Below are positions 30,938-41,289 of a stretch of DNA of 64,000 nucleotides, one piece after another. The stretch's first letter is position 1. Every line of letters starts with the position of its first letter. The position numbers and the translations under genes are program-made. The stretch is from Piliocolobus tephrosceles (lineage: Eukaryota > Chordata > Mammalia > Primates > Cercopithecidae): assembly GCF_002776525.5 (NCBI RefSeq), contig NC_045452.1, positions 22,494,449 through 22,558,448 of the forward strand, written 5' to 3'. The notes under the pieces are model-generated. The model had not been told where the DNA came from and ran no database searches. It saw only the letters and a program-made list of their open reading frames with translations.

Positions 30938-31070
30938 CCATCTGTACTTGAAAGAATGCGTATTCTCTCATTGTCGGGATAGAGCTCTGCATATTCATTA
31001 TCTTACAATCCCGCACTCATTCTGTTTCTCCAACAGCACCACAGACAATGAAGTCCAAACTGAGATTTTT

Positions 31071-31368
31071 TTTTTTTTTTTTTTTTAGATGGAGTCTTGC
31101 ACTGTCACCCAGGCTGGAGTGCAGTGGCGCAATCTCGGCTCACTGCAACCTCTGCCTCCTGGGTTCAAGTAATTCTCCTGCTTCAGCCTCCCCAGTAGCT
31201 GGGATTACAGGTGCCTGCCACCACGCCCAGCTAATTTTTTGTATTTTTAATAGATACGGGGTTTCACCATGTTGGTAAGGCTGGTCTCGAACTCCTGGCC
31301 TCAGGTGATCCACCCACCTTGGCCTCCTAAAATGCTGGGATTACAGGTATGAGCCACTGCACCTGGCC
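31071..31368 (-). mobile_element. AluS-like with TSD
   Basis: TSD caaactgagatttttt at 31055-31070 and 31369-31384. Confidence 0.97.
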
Positions 31369-31384
31369 CAAACTGAGATTTTTT

Positions 31385-31794
31385 TATATGCTGGGTTCGG
31401 TTGAAGCCTTCACTTCAACCCTAATGTTTTTGCCCTAATGTTTGCATCTTTTGGTCTCCTTTCTTCTGCCACCCTCATCTTCCTTCTCCTTTAGTTTTCT
31501 CATCCTTTCCTTCCCCCATCCTTAACTTGCCATCTGCGCCATGGAAAGGACTCAGTCCAAGTGGAGCAATGGCTGGTCCCTGGCCCTGAGGCTTCTGGTG
31601 AGGTTGGGACCAGGTGTCACCATGAAGCCTTTCATTGTTGCATCTTGAAAAGTGGCCCAATCCCAGCCAACCAGGTCAACCAGAGATGTCAGAATTTACC
31701 AATGTCAGAGCCATAAAAATGTTTTTTCCAAAATGAGTCATTTACCTATTATACTAAATACGGGCCTCCAGATGTCACCGTATCACAGTGCAAG
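31385..31794. other. Unassigned DNA
   Basis: About 410 bases with no gene or recognised repeat. A short direct repeat, cctaatgttt...ccctaatgttt, lies near 31420-31442. Confidence 0.5.
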
Positions 31795-31809
31795 TTAAGT
31801 CTTTGTTTT

Positions 31810-32132
31810 TTATTTTATTTTTATTTATGTATTTATTTATTTATTTTTTGAGACAGAGTCTCTCTCTGTTGCCCAGGCTGGAGTACTGTGGTGCGATCTC
31901 GGCTCACTGTAACCTCCATCTCCCAGGCTCAAGTAATTCTTCTGCCTCAGCCTCCCGAGTAGCTGGGATTATAGGCGTGTGCCACCACGCCTGGCTAATT
32001 TTTGTATTTTTAGTAGCGACGAGGCTTCACCATGTTGGCCAGGCTGGCCTCAGACTCCTGACCTCAGGTAATCCGCCTGCCTCGGCCTTCCAAAGTGCTG
32101 GGATTACAGGCGTGAGCCACCGTGCCTGGCCA
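31810..32132 (-). mobile_element. AluS-like with TSD
   Basis: TATT-rich tail. Perfect TSD ttaagtctttgtttt at 31795-31809 and 32134-32148. Confidence 0.97.
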
Positions 32133-32195
32133 ATTAAGTCTTTGTTTTAAACATGCCATTGGTACGACTGTAATAATCATTTTTTTTTTTTTTTG

Positions 32196-32367
32196 GTAGC
32201 TGGGACTACAGGTGCGCGCCAGCACACCCAGCTGATTTTTTGTATTTTCAGTAGAGACGGGGTTTCACCATGCTAGCCAGGATGGTCTCAATCTCCTGAC
32301 CTTGTGATCTGCCCACCTCGGCCTCCCAAAGTGCTGGGATTACAGGAGTGAGCCACCGCGCCCGGCC
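32196..32367 (-). mobile_element. Half Alu (left arm plus linker)
   Basis: Starts gtagctgggactacagg directly after a 15-T run and ends gcgcccggcc. It abuts copy 2 of the unidentified element. Confidence 0.93.
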
Positions 32368-32453
32368 GGATCTTTTGTGTATACTTGCATCATGAATTAC
32401 CCCTAAATCCCTTAGGTGAGGGCCACAGGGAAGTCTCCCTCTTTTAGGAAACC
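32368..32453 (-). mobile_element. Unidentified retroposed element, copy 2
   Basis: Homologous to 29094-29183; shared strings include gtatacttgc and cttaggtgagggccacagg. The minus strand reads RFPKRGRLPCGPHLRDLG, alignable to copy 1. Its tail side is replaced by a half Alu. Confidence 0.5.
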
Positions 32454-32550
32454 TACAATCCAGACTTCTAACCACACCAAGGTAAACCACTGGGGCTGCT
32501 TGATTTTGCACATGTGTTAAAGGTATGGGCTGGGGAAGAAAATACTTTCC

Positions 32551-32853
32551 CAGCTGGTCACGGTGGCTCACGCCTATAATTTCAGCACTTTGGGAGGCAA
32601 AGGTGGGTGGATCACCTGAGGTCAGGAGTTCAAGACCAGCCTGGCCAACATGGTGAAACCCTTGTCTCCACCAAAAATAGAAAAATTAGCCAGGCATGGT
32701 GGCACGCACCTGTAATCCCAGGTACTCGAGAGGCTGAGGTGGGAGAATAGCTTGAGCCCAGGAGACAGAGGTTGCGAGGTGGCAGTGAGCTGAGATAGCG
32801 CCACTGAACTCCAGCCTGGGCAACAGAGACTCTGTCTCAAAAAAGAAAAAAAA
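32551..32853 (+). mobile_element. Alu
   Basis: It starts agctggtcacggtggctcac and ends in an A tail. actttcc occurs on both sides. Confidence 0.95.
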
Positions 32854-32863
32854 AAAACTTTCC

Positions 32864-33104
32864 GTTTTTTTTCCTACTCGTGTGAAAGAGACCGTGAAAG
32901 TGAAAGGAAAAGAAGATAGTCCAATCTCAAGATAAGCAGGCCCTGTAGACAAAGCAGATAGTTCAGCTACTAACGCAGTGTGGAAGAAGAGCCCTGGAGG
33001 CCAAACGCGAGTAATAAACTCAACATTTTCTGAAATTGCTAGGGTCGGAATGAGGAACAACTGTGAGTGAAGAGGCCAGTGTGCCATTCAGAGATAAGTG
33101 ATTT
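32864..33104. other. Unassigned DNA with IRF-like motif
   Basis: About 240 bases between Alus. The only structure of note is the purine motif at 32896. Confidence 0.45.
32896..32910 (+). promoter_or_regulatory. IRF/ISRE-like motif
   Basis: gaaagtgaaaggaaa contains spaced GAAA repeats as in interferon regulatory factor sites. It is a short motif in purine-rich DNA, so chance is a real alternative. Confidence 0.25.
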
Positions 33105-33405
33105 TTTATTTTTATTTTTTTGAGATGGAGTCTTGCTCTGTCACCCAGGCTGGACAGCAATGGTGCAATCTCAGCTCACTGCAACCTCTGCCTCCCAGGT
33201 TCAAGCGATTCTCCTGCCTCAGCCTCCCGAGTAGCTGGGATTACAAACATGCACCACCACGCCCTGCTAATTTTTTGTATTTTTAGTAGAGATGGGGGTT
33301 TCTCCATGTTGGTAAGGCTGGTCTTGAACTCTGGGCCTCAGGTGATTCACCCACCTCGGCCTCGCAAAGTGCTGGGATTACAGGCGTGAGCCACCACTCC
33401 TGGCT
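33105..33405 (-). mobile_element. AluS-like
   Basis: Antisense Alu ending ccactcctggct. TSD taagtgattt on both sides (33095, 33408). Confidence 0.96.
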
Positions 33406-33417
33406 GCTAAGTGATTT

Positions 33418-33989
33418 GTAAACTAAGACATGCTCTTAAATTCCTTCGAAGCAAGGGAAGCAGTGACTGTTTTAAGAACAAATACTGTCTTTGAAATTTG
33501 AAATACAGGATAGACGGGCTCCTTAAACCTAGTAATCCTTTCCTCTCTCTCGGTCCATCTCAACCACAAACCAAGCATGAACACGCTTGTCAAAAACAAG
33601 TCAGTTATTTTGAAAATCAATTCAATTATTCCTACCCTTTGAAATTTCAAAGGAAAGTAGTGAGAGAGAGTCAGAAGTCACGGGTATTAAAGTGCTTATG
33701 AGTTAAATCAGGTTCTTTGTCTCTCTACTTTGCTAGTGGCTGGACTTTTGACTTTTCTGGTGATCAACCCTGGCTATCAAGTGAGATGCCACGGGGCTTG
33801 GTTTGTTCATATTCTTCTGAGTGACATTTTCCCCATTCTAATAGCCTAAAAGCATAATGAGGCAAATGAATCACAGGTAATAATGATTTTTTTAAAAATC
33901 TAGGCAGGAACAAAACTGGCTCATTACCATGAAGAAGTAGCATTCTGATGAGGAAAGGAAATCACTGAGGAACAGGAGAGAATACATAA
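33418..33989. other. Unassigned DNA, AT-rich
   Basis: About 570 bases with no gene or recognised repeat; one of the longer repeat-free blocks. Confidence 0.5.
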
Positions 33990-34195
33990 ACTACCACTTA
34001 TGTGTATTGCTAATAATATGCCAGACACGATTCTAAGCACTTACGTGACAGTCTCATTTAATACCAAAGATTCTACAGATGAGGAAATGCGGGCTCAGAG
34101 AGATTAAGTAGTTTGCTTAAGGTCACACAGCTAGGATATGACCAAATTGGCATTTAAATGAGACAGGCTGGCTCAAACCTGGACTGCCTCTGCCT
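33990..34195 (-). mobile_element. MIR SINE
   Basis: Antisense MIR in full order: aatatgccagacacgattct, aagattctacagatgaggaa, ctcagagagattaagtagtt, aaggtcacacagctaggata. Confidence 0.95.
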
Positions 34196-34481
34196 TTTTT
34201 TTTTTTTTTTTTTTTGAGTTAGGGTCTCACTCTGTCACCCAGGTAATCACAGCTCATTGCAGGCTCAACCTCCCAGGCTCAGGTGATCCTCCCACTTTAG
34301 CCTCCCAAGTAGCTGGGACTACAGGAGCACCACCATGCCTGGATCTTTTTTTTTTTTTTTTTTTTTGAGATGGGGTTTTGCTATGTTGCCCAGTCTGGTC
34401 TCAAACTCCTGGGGTCAAGTGATCTGTCCACCTTGGCCTCCCAAATTGCTAGGATTGCAGGCATGAGCCACCATGTGCAGC
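34196..34481 (-). mobile_element. AluJ-like
   Basis: Antisense old Alu with a second long T-run at the mid-element (34347-34366). TSD ctgcctctgcctt (34184) and ctgcctctgtcctt (34482). Confidence 0.94.
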
Positions 34482-34688
34482 CTGCCTCTGTCCTTCTGAA
34501 AAAAAGGAAATGGCAAAAGCATGGGGAAAAATTAAACATATTTAAAGAAAAGGCTATAAATACTTCCATATGCATGTTGATTCATGTATTAGTTTCCTAG
34601 CACTGCTATAACAACCGTAACCAAGTGGCATTGGTGGTGTAGTAGCAGGCATAGTTGCCTTCCAAATGGTCATAACTTTGGTGGGGTT

Positions 34689-35578
34689 TTTTTTTTTTTT
34701 TTTTGAAACAGTTTCACTCTTGTAGCCCAGGCTGGAGTGCAGTGGTATGATCTCGGCTCACTGCAACCTCCTTCTCCCAGGTTCAAGCGATTCTCCTGCC
34801 TCAACCTCTCGAGTAGCTGGGATCACAGGTGCCCGCCACCATGCTCGGCTAATTTTTGTATTTTTAGTAGAGATGGGGTTTCGCCATGTTAGCCAGGCTG
34901 GTCTCGAACGACTGACTTCAGGTGATCCACCCTGTTGGGGTGATCAGACCCAACACCAGGCTGGGTGGGCAATTAAGTTCAGTGGAATCAAAGGAATGAG
35001 ACAAGACAAGTTAGGAGTGAAAGCGGGAGTGAGGCCAACGCTAGTATGGAGGCCGTGAAGGCGCCGAGCTCTGGGAGCCCACGCTATTTATTGGTGATCA
35101 GAGAAGCAGGTGGTGAGGGTGTGGGGGTTGAAAGAAAACAGTACATCAGGCACATGATCTACAGCTGTGACGGTTTAGCATTTTCTTTGCAGCATATGGA
35201 ACATGTTCTGCTACTTGAGATAATGGGAGCGCTGGAAGCAAGGAGCCAGCAAGTCTAGACATTCCAGAGGCCTTGAGGGGTTTTATGCCCTGAGTCCTGG
35301 ATTCCATCCAAGCCACGAGGGGTTTTATGCCCTGGGCTTAGATTGTGGTGTGGCAGGGCAGCCTTCCGCCCTTTAGCACAGAGCTTGGTGTTCCCAAGGC
35401 CATGAGGGGTTTTAGACCCTGGACCCTGGATATGTTCCAAGACTCTTTTACATTATGTCAGACATGCAAGCCCTGCCTCAGCCTTTTTCCCAACACTCAG
35501 CTTTTACCCAACATACCCGCCTCAGCCTCAGTCTCCCAAAAGAGCTGGGATGACAGGCGGGACCCACCGCGCCCAGTC
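34689..35578 (-). mobile_element. AluS-like, interrupted by a solo LTR
   Basis: Antisense Alu 34689-34932 (to gatccaccc) resumes at 35514 (taccc, then gcctcagcctcagtctccc) and ends gcgcccag at 35576. The intervening 581 bases are an LTR. Confidence 0.94.
34933..35513 (-). mobile_element. Solo LTR, ERVK-like (MER9/HERVK9-like), inside an Alu
   Basis: Its ends are tgttggg and cccaaca, perfect inverted termini. On the minus strand a poly(A) signal aataaa is at 35087-35092 (complement), and a gaggggttttatgccctg unit occurs three times (35275, 35317, 35404; the third diverged). Flanks caccc and taccc suggest a 4-5 bp TSD. No internal genes. The family name is from memory. Confidence 0.8.
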
Positions 35579-35904
35579 CCACTTCAGTGGTGTAAAAGAG
35601 CAGGTATTTTCTGTCTCACAGTTCTGGAGGCAGGAAGTCTAACAACCAAGGTGTCAGCAGGGATATACCTTAGGGGAGGAACCTTCCCTGCCTCTCCCAG
35701 CTTCCGGTGGCTCCAAGTGTCCCTTGGCTTGTGGCTGCATCACTCCCATCTCTGTCTCCGTCTTTACATGGGATTCTGCTCGGTGTGTCCCTCCTCCATG
35801 TGTCTCTTATAAAAATACTTGTCATTGGCTATAGGGCCCACCTGTATAATCCAGGGTGCGCTCATCTCAAGATCCTTAACTTAATTAGATCTAAAAAGAC
35901 AACT

Positions 35905-36039
35905 CTGGGAGGCACGGTGGCTCACGCCTATAATCCCAGCACTTTTGGAGGCCGAGGGCTCACTTGAGCCTCACTTTTGGAGTTTGAGACCAGCTTGGCT
36001 AACATGGTGAGACCCCAACTCTATTTTATTAAAAAAAAT
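35905..36039 (+). mobile_element. Alu monomer, rearranged
   Basis: Left-arm monomer (gaggcacggtggctcacgcc) with cacttttggag duplicated (35940, 35971). Flanked by taaaaagacaa and taaaaagacac. Confidence 0.87.
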
Positions 36040-36177
36040 AAAAAGACACCTTTTCCAAAAAAAAGTCACATTCACAGATTCCAGGGGTTGAGATGTGGAT
36101 ATATATTTTGGGTGACCACCACTCAACCAATTATAAACAGTCAGGATTTATGTTTTAAGAAACAGAAAACTCATATG

Positions 36178-36485
36178 GGGCCAGGCACGGTGGCTCATGC
36201 CTGCAATCCCAGCACTTTGGGAGACTGAGGCAGGTGGATCACCTGAGGTGAGGAGTTTGAGACCAGCCTGACCAACATGGTGAAACCCCATCTCTACTAA
36301 AAATACAAAAATTATCTGGGCATGGTGGCACACACCTGTAATCCCAGCTACTTGGGAGGCTGAAGAAGGAAAATCACTTGAACCCAGGAGGCAGAGGTTG
36401 CAGTGCATTGAGATTGCACCATTGCACTCCAGCCTGGCCTGGGTGACAGAGCAAGACTCTGTCTCAAAAAAAAAGAAAGAAAGAA
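36178..36485 (+). mobile_element. AluS-like with TSD
   Basis: TSD agaaaactcatat at 36164-36176 and 36486-36498. A small cctgg duplication in the right arm (36431-36440). Confidence 0.97.
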
Positions 36486-36602
36486 AGAAAACTCATATAG
36501 AATTGTCTGACTGAACAGTCCATGGGTAGCTCCAGCTTCAAGGTGAGCTTGAGCCAAGGCTCAAAAGTATAACCAGGACTTGGTCTCTCTCTTTTTCTCT
36601 CT

Positions 36603-36848
36603 TTGTTTTTGTTTTTGTTTTGAGACTGAATCTCGCTTTGTCGCCCAGGCTGGAGTGCAGTGGCGGGATCTCGGCTCACTGCAAGCTCCGCCTCCCGGGT
36701 TCACGCCATTCTCCTGCCTCAGCCTCCCAAGTAGCTGGGACTACAGGCACCTGCCGCCACGCCGGGCTAATTTTTTGTATTTTTAGTAGAGACGGGGTTT
36801 CATTGTGTTAGCCAGGATGGTCTCGATCTCCTGACCTCGTGATCCGCC
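36603..36848 (-). mobile_element. Alu, 5' truncated, part of chimeric unit A
   Basis: TTTTG tail and antisense Alu stopping at gtgatccgcc, then tgggaggatcttttgcact. The same Alu break and adjoining sequence occur inverted at 45210. Both copies share ggggtttcattgtgttagcc. Confidence 0.95.
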
Positions 36849-37030
36849 TGGGAGGATCTTTTGCACTGACTCTACCAACTCATAACGCTAATTTCTTCTG
36901 GAAACATCCTCACAGGCCTACCCAGGAACACTGCTTTGCCTGACATCTGGACATCCCTTAGCTCAGTCAAGTTGACACATAAAATTAACCATCACACGAC
37001 CATCCCTTGTCAACTTATCACCCACCAGAT
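36849..37030 (-). mobile_element. LTR fragment of chimeric unit A
   Basis: Antisense LTR start, ending ccatcaca at 36996 (complement of tgtgatgg). It continues 20 or more bases past the LTR edge (cgaccatcccttgtcaactt) with the same flank as copy B at 45053. Confidence 0.75.
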
Positions 37031-37040
37031 ACCAGGTCCT

Positions 37041-37340
37041 GCTGGGCATGGTGGCTCATGCCTGTAATCCCAGCACTTTGGAAGGCCGAGGCGGGAGGAT
37101 CATTTGAGGTCAGGAGTTCCAGACCAGCCTGGCCGACACAGTGACGCCCCATCTCTACTAAAAATACAAAAATTAGCCAGGCGTGGTGGCATGTGCTTGT
37201 AATCAAAGCTACACAGGAGGCTGAGGCAGGAGAATCGCTCCAACCTGGGAGGCGGAGGTTGCAGTGAGCCGAGGCTGCACCACTGCACTCTAGCCTGGGT
37301 GACAGAATGAGACCCTGTCTCAAAAATAAAAATAAAAAAT
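37041..37340 (+). mobile_element. AluS-like
   Basis: It starts gctgggcatggtggctcatg and ends in an AAAAATAAA tail. Confidence 0.96.
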
Positions 37341-37780
37341 CTTCTGAGTTGTACATCTAATGCTACAGAAGGGCCAAAGACACAGTTGGGGCAGTAGGGG
37401 AAGGGGAACCAGCTTTCAGTTATTTTGGCAATATCCCCAGGTATTTTGAATCACAGTGAAGAAGAAAGAAGTCAACAAAATCAGCGCTACCCCTGCCACA
37501 CCATTGGCCGCACAAGGTTGCAGTTTCTATAGCTACGAGCCTGTCTCTTAGGGAACGCAACACACCACAGAGCGGCCTCCCTAAAAAGGTCACTGAGTCA
37601 TGTGAGATGTAGATCTCTGCTGAAACGGAGATGTTTTCCTTTGGAACTTACAATTGATGAAGTGATGCTCAGTGGTGCAAACGTGACAGAACGGGATACA
37701 ATAAGAGAATGAGTCTGCTTCCCTCAGATGGAAATAAACAGGCTGGACAGTGATGAAAGCCAATAGAAAACACAAAGCCT
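37341..37780. other. Unassigned DNA
   Basis: About 440 bases with no recognised gene or repeat. Confidence 0.5.
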
Positions 37781-38053
37781 GGCTGGGCGCCGTGGCTCAT
37801 ACCTGTAATCCCAGCACTTTGGGAGGCTGAGGCAGGAGGATCACTTGAGCCCAGGAGTTCAAGACCAGCTTGGGCAATTTTTTGTCTCTACAAAAAATCA
37901 AAAAATTAGCTGGGTGTGGTGGCACATACCTGTAGTCTCAGCTACTCAGGAGGCTGAGGTGGGAGGATCACTTGAGCCCAAGAGTTCAAGGTGCAGTGAG
38001 CTGGGATTATACCACTGCACTCCAGCCCAGGTGACAGAGCAAGACCCTGTCTT

Positions 38054-38467
38054 TTTTNNNNNNNNNNNNNNNNNNNNNNNNNNNNNNNNNNNNNNNNNNN
38101 NNNNNNNNNNNNNNNNNNNNNNNNNNNNNNNNNNNNNNNNNNNNNNNNNNNNNNNNNTTTTTTTTTTTTTTTTTTTTTTTTTTTGAGATGGAGTCTTGCT
38201 CTATCACCCAGGCTGGAGTGCAGTGGCCGGATCTCAGCTCACTGCAAGCTCTGCCTCCCAGGTTCACGCCAGTCTCCTGTCTCAGCCTCCTGTGTAGCTG
38301 GGACTACAGGCGCCCACCACCTCGCCCGGCTAGTTTTTTGTATTTTTTTAGTAGAGACGGGGTTTCACCGTGTTAGCCAGGATGGTCTCGATCTCCTGAC
38401 CTCGTGATCCACCCATCTCGGCCTCCCAAAGTGCTGGGATTACAGGCTTGAGCCACCGCGCCCGGCC
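38054..38467 (-). mobile_element. AluY, Old World monkey type, with gap in the tail
   Basis: TSD aagaccctgtctt at 38041-38053 and 38468-38480. The T tail holds a 100-N gap. The body has gccggatctcagctc and ctcgcccggctag. Confidence 0.96.
38058..38157. other. Assembly gap (100 N)
   Basis: T on both sides, entirely inside an Alu tail bracketed by a perfect 13-bp TSD. The real missing length is probably small. Confidence 0.95.
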
Positions 38468-38520
38468 AAGACCCTGTCTTAAAAAACAAATTAAAAAAGC
38501 AACAACAAAAAAAAAAAAGA

Positions 38521-38690
38521 GAGAGAAAACTAAACTTCAAAGATGTGACACAATTACCAGACATTCAAGTAAAGAACAAAAGAACAAAGGAAATAACTAA
38601 CTAGGACGTGAACCCAGGTCTCCTGAGGCCATACCCAGGGAGCTTGCTACTTGAATCAGTGATGATTTAAAAAATAACTCAGCCAGGCGC
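38521..38690. other. Unassigned DNA with possible MIR scrap
   Basis: ggacgtgaacccaggtctcc (38603) resembles the antisense middle of MIR; too short for a firm call. Confidence 0.35.
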
Positions 38691-38972
38691 GGTGGCTCAT
38701 GCTGTAATCGCAGCACTTTGGGAGGCTGAGGCGGGCAGATCACGAGGTCAGGAGATCAAGACCTCGCTGGCCAACATGGATGGTAAAATCCCATCTCTAC
38801 TAAAAATACAAGAAATTAGCTGGGCATGGTGGTGAGTGCCTGTAATCCCAGCTACTCAGGAGGCCGAGGCAGGAGAATCGCTTGAACCTGTGAGGGAGAG
38901 GCTTACAGTGAGCCAAGATCACGATCACGCCACTGCACTCCAGCCTGGGTGACAGAGCGAGACTCTGCCTCA

Positions 38973-38999
<27 letters not shown>
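38691..38999 (+). mobile_element. AluS-like, long A tail
   Basis: It starts gccaggcgcggtggctcatg, with gatcacgatcacgcc showing a 6-base duplication, and a 28-A tail. Confidence 0.96.
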
Positions 39000-39004
<5 letters not shown>

Positions 39005-39424
39005 CACATTCCTTTCTGAACCCTTGGAAGAGCAACTTGGATGAAATTATTTTTCTAGTAAGCAAAGATGTTGGGTGTAATCACAGCGCTGACATGGGGG
39101 ACCACGTGAGAGGCTTTTACAAACCTCAGGGCCCTAGGAAATCTCTCTGAACCATTTATCAAGAGGAATCAGGCTTTTGGCATTTTTGAGGAAAAAGTAA
39201 TAAATGACATGCTAAGTTTATGAGAAGATATTTTTTTCCCTGAGTTTATTCTTTCCCTTCGGAATTAAATTCTAATATTCATACAGAAGCAACACATTTG
39301 TTCCTAAGTCAAATAAAGAACCTCATCTAAAGGTATAACAAACTGTTGAATTATAGCAGAGGCATACAAAATAAAAATTTTATAGTTCCGCCAACCTCAC
39401 TGGAGGACCTTTGCCATAGCTAGG
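39000..39424. other. Unassigned DNA, AT-rich
   Basis: About 425 bases with no recognised gene or repeat. Confidence 0.5.
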
Positions 39425-39963
39425 GAAAATAGCCAACACTTTCAGAGCACTTAGCTAGGCTGGGCCCTGGTCTGTGCACGAATTTTAACTTTTTTTTGAC
39501 ATGGAGTCTCGCTCTGACACCCAGGCTGGTGTGCAATGGCGTGATCTCAGCTCACTGCAACCTCCGCCTCCCAGGTCCAAGCAATTATCCTGCCTCAGCC
39601 TCCCAAGTAGCTGAGAGTACAGGCACCCACCACCACACTCAGCTATTTTTTTGTATTTTTAGTCGAGACGGGATTTCACCATATTGGCCAGGCTGGTCTC
39701 GAATTCCTGACCTCAGGTAATCCACCCACCTCAGCCTCCCAAAGTGTTGGGATTACAGGCATGAGCCACTGTGCCTGGCCTGAATTTTAACTCACTTAAT
39801 CTTTCCAAAAACACTACAAGGAAGGAATCTTTACCATCTCAACTTTACAGATGGGAAAAATAAAGGGATACAGCTTGCCTGAGGTCACACTGCCAGTAAG
39901 TGGTGGAGACCAGGGCCTGGGCAGCCTTGGGGCCAGTCTCTGCCCGGAACCACTAGACCGAGT
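39425..39963 (-). mobile_element. MIR SINE, split by an Alu
   Basis: caacactttcagagcactta (left), then aactttacagatgggaaaaa, gcctgaggtcacactgccag, ggaaccactagaccg (right). Confidence 0.88.
39491..39781 (-). mobile_element. AluS-like inserted in MIR
   Basis: Perfect 11-bp TSD gaattttaact (39480-39490, 39782-39792). Confidence 0.97.
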
Positions 39964-40198
39964 CTGAGATGACTTTGATCCTTCTTCCTGAGGGGAAACC
40001 ATTTGGGCAGAAGAATTCTAGGTTTTCTCCCTAACCTCTATCCTCCGCCCCACTCAAGCTCCTGATATGTGAGATCTAGAGATCCCCAGCATTCACTGGG
40101 CTACACCAGCAATGAGGAACGCTCAACACCGCTAGTCATTAGGGAAACACAGATCAAACCCACAATGAGATACGCCTCACACCATCAGAATGGCCTTC

Positions 40199-40502
40199 AT
40201 TTATTTATTTGTTTGTTTATTTATTTATTTATTTTTAAGACGGAGTCTTACTCTGTTGCCCAGGCTGGTGTGGCTCACTGCAACCTCTGCCTCCCGGGTT
40301 TAAGCAATTCTCCTGCCTCACCCTCCCAAATAGCTGGGATTACAGGCTCCTGCCACCACACCTGGCTAATTTTTGTATTTTTAGTAGAGATGGGGTTTCA
40401 CCATGTTGGCCAGGCTGGTCTCTAACTCCTGACCTCAAGTGATCCGCCCACCTCGGCCTCCCAAAGTGCTGGGATTAAAGACATGAGCCACCGTGTCTGG
40501 CC
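40199..40502 (-). mobile_element. AluS-like inserted in L1
   Basis: TTTA-rich tail. Flanks agaatggccttcatt and agaaaggctattatt are a diverged TSD. Confidence 0.95.
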
Positions 40503-40826
40503 AGAAAGGCTATTATTAAAAAGTCAAAAGATAATAGACGCTGGCAAGGTTGCAGAGAAAAGGAAATGCTTATACACCATTGGTGGGAATGCAGATTAGT
40601 TCAGCTACTGTGGAAGCAGTCCAGAGATTTCACAAAGAACTTAAAATACAACTACCATTCAACCCAGGAATCCCATTACTGGGTATAAATCCAAAGGAAT
40701 ATAAATCATTCTACCATAAAGACACGTGCACGCATATGTTCATGGCAGCACTGTTTACAGTAGCAAAGACATGGAATCAACCTAGATTTCCATCAATGGT
40801 GAACTGGATAAAGAAAACATGGTATG

Positions 40827-41106
40827 GGCCAGGCATAGTGGCTCACTCCTGTAGTTGCAGCACTTTCGGAGGCCGAGGCAGGTGGATCACTTGAGATCAG
40901 GAGTTCAAGACCAGCCTGGCTGATATGGTGAAGCCCCACCCCTACAAAAACACAAAAATTAACTGGGTGTGGTGGTGCGCCCCTGTAGTCCCAGCTACTT
41001 GGGAGGCTGAGACAGGAGAATCACTTGAACCCAGGAGGTGGAGATTGCAGTGAGCTAAGATTGTGCCACTGCACTCCAGCCTGGGCAACAGAGTGAGACT
41101 CCATCT
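40827..41106 (+). mobile_element. AluS-like with very long purine tail
   Basis: Body to ccatctcaaaa; the tail continues as the purine tract to 41354. TSD gaaaacatggta (40813) and ggaaacatggta (41355). Confidence 0.95.
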
Positions 41107-41254
41107 CAAAAAAAAAACAAAGAGGAAAGAAAGAAAGAAAAGAAAAAGAAAGAAAGAAAGAAACAAACAAACAAACAAAGAAAGAAAGAGAGAGGGAGGG
41201 AGGGAGGGAGGAAGGAAGGAGAAAGGGAGAGAGAGAGAAAGAAAAGAAAAGAAA

Positions 41255-41289
<35 letters not shown>

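Larger units (their letters stand above)
29730..31060 (-). mobile_element. LINE L1 ORF2 fragment, antisense, split by Alus
   Basis: ggcatctcacaagttttgat, tgatttctccttccaccca, gagttattgagagaagtgtt on the left, and gaatgcgtattctctcattg with gtcgggatagagctctgcat (30953-30991) beyond the Alus, all complement of L1 ORF2. Confidence 0.85.
34586..36138 (-). mobile_element. ERVL-MaLR LTR, antisense, split by an Alu and a monomer
   Basis: tgtattagtttcctagcact (34586) opens it. After the Alu come ctgtctcacagttctggagg (35610), gcttgtggctgcatcactcc (35727), acttaattagatct (35879) and aaaagtcacattcacagatt (36061), ending near aattataaaca. Confidence 0.88.
37781..38520 (+). mobile_element. AluJ-like, interrupted in its tail by another Alu
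   Basis: Body 37781-38053 ends aagaccctgtctt; its A-rich tail continues at 38481-38520 after an inverted AluY. Confidence 0.94.

Noticed and set aside
35345..35812. A 155-codon plus-strand frame
   Set aside because: It crosses from the antisense solo LTR through an Alu remnant into a MaLR LTR, so it is not a gene.
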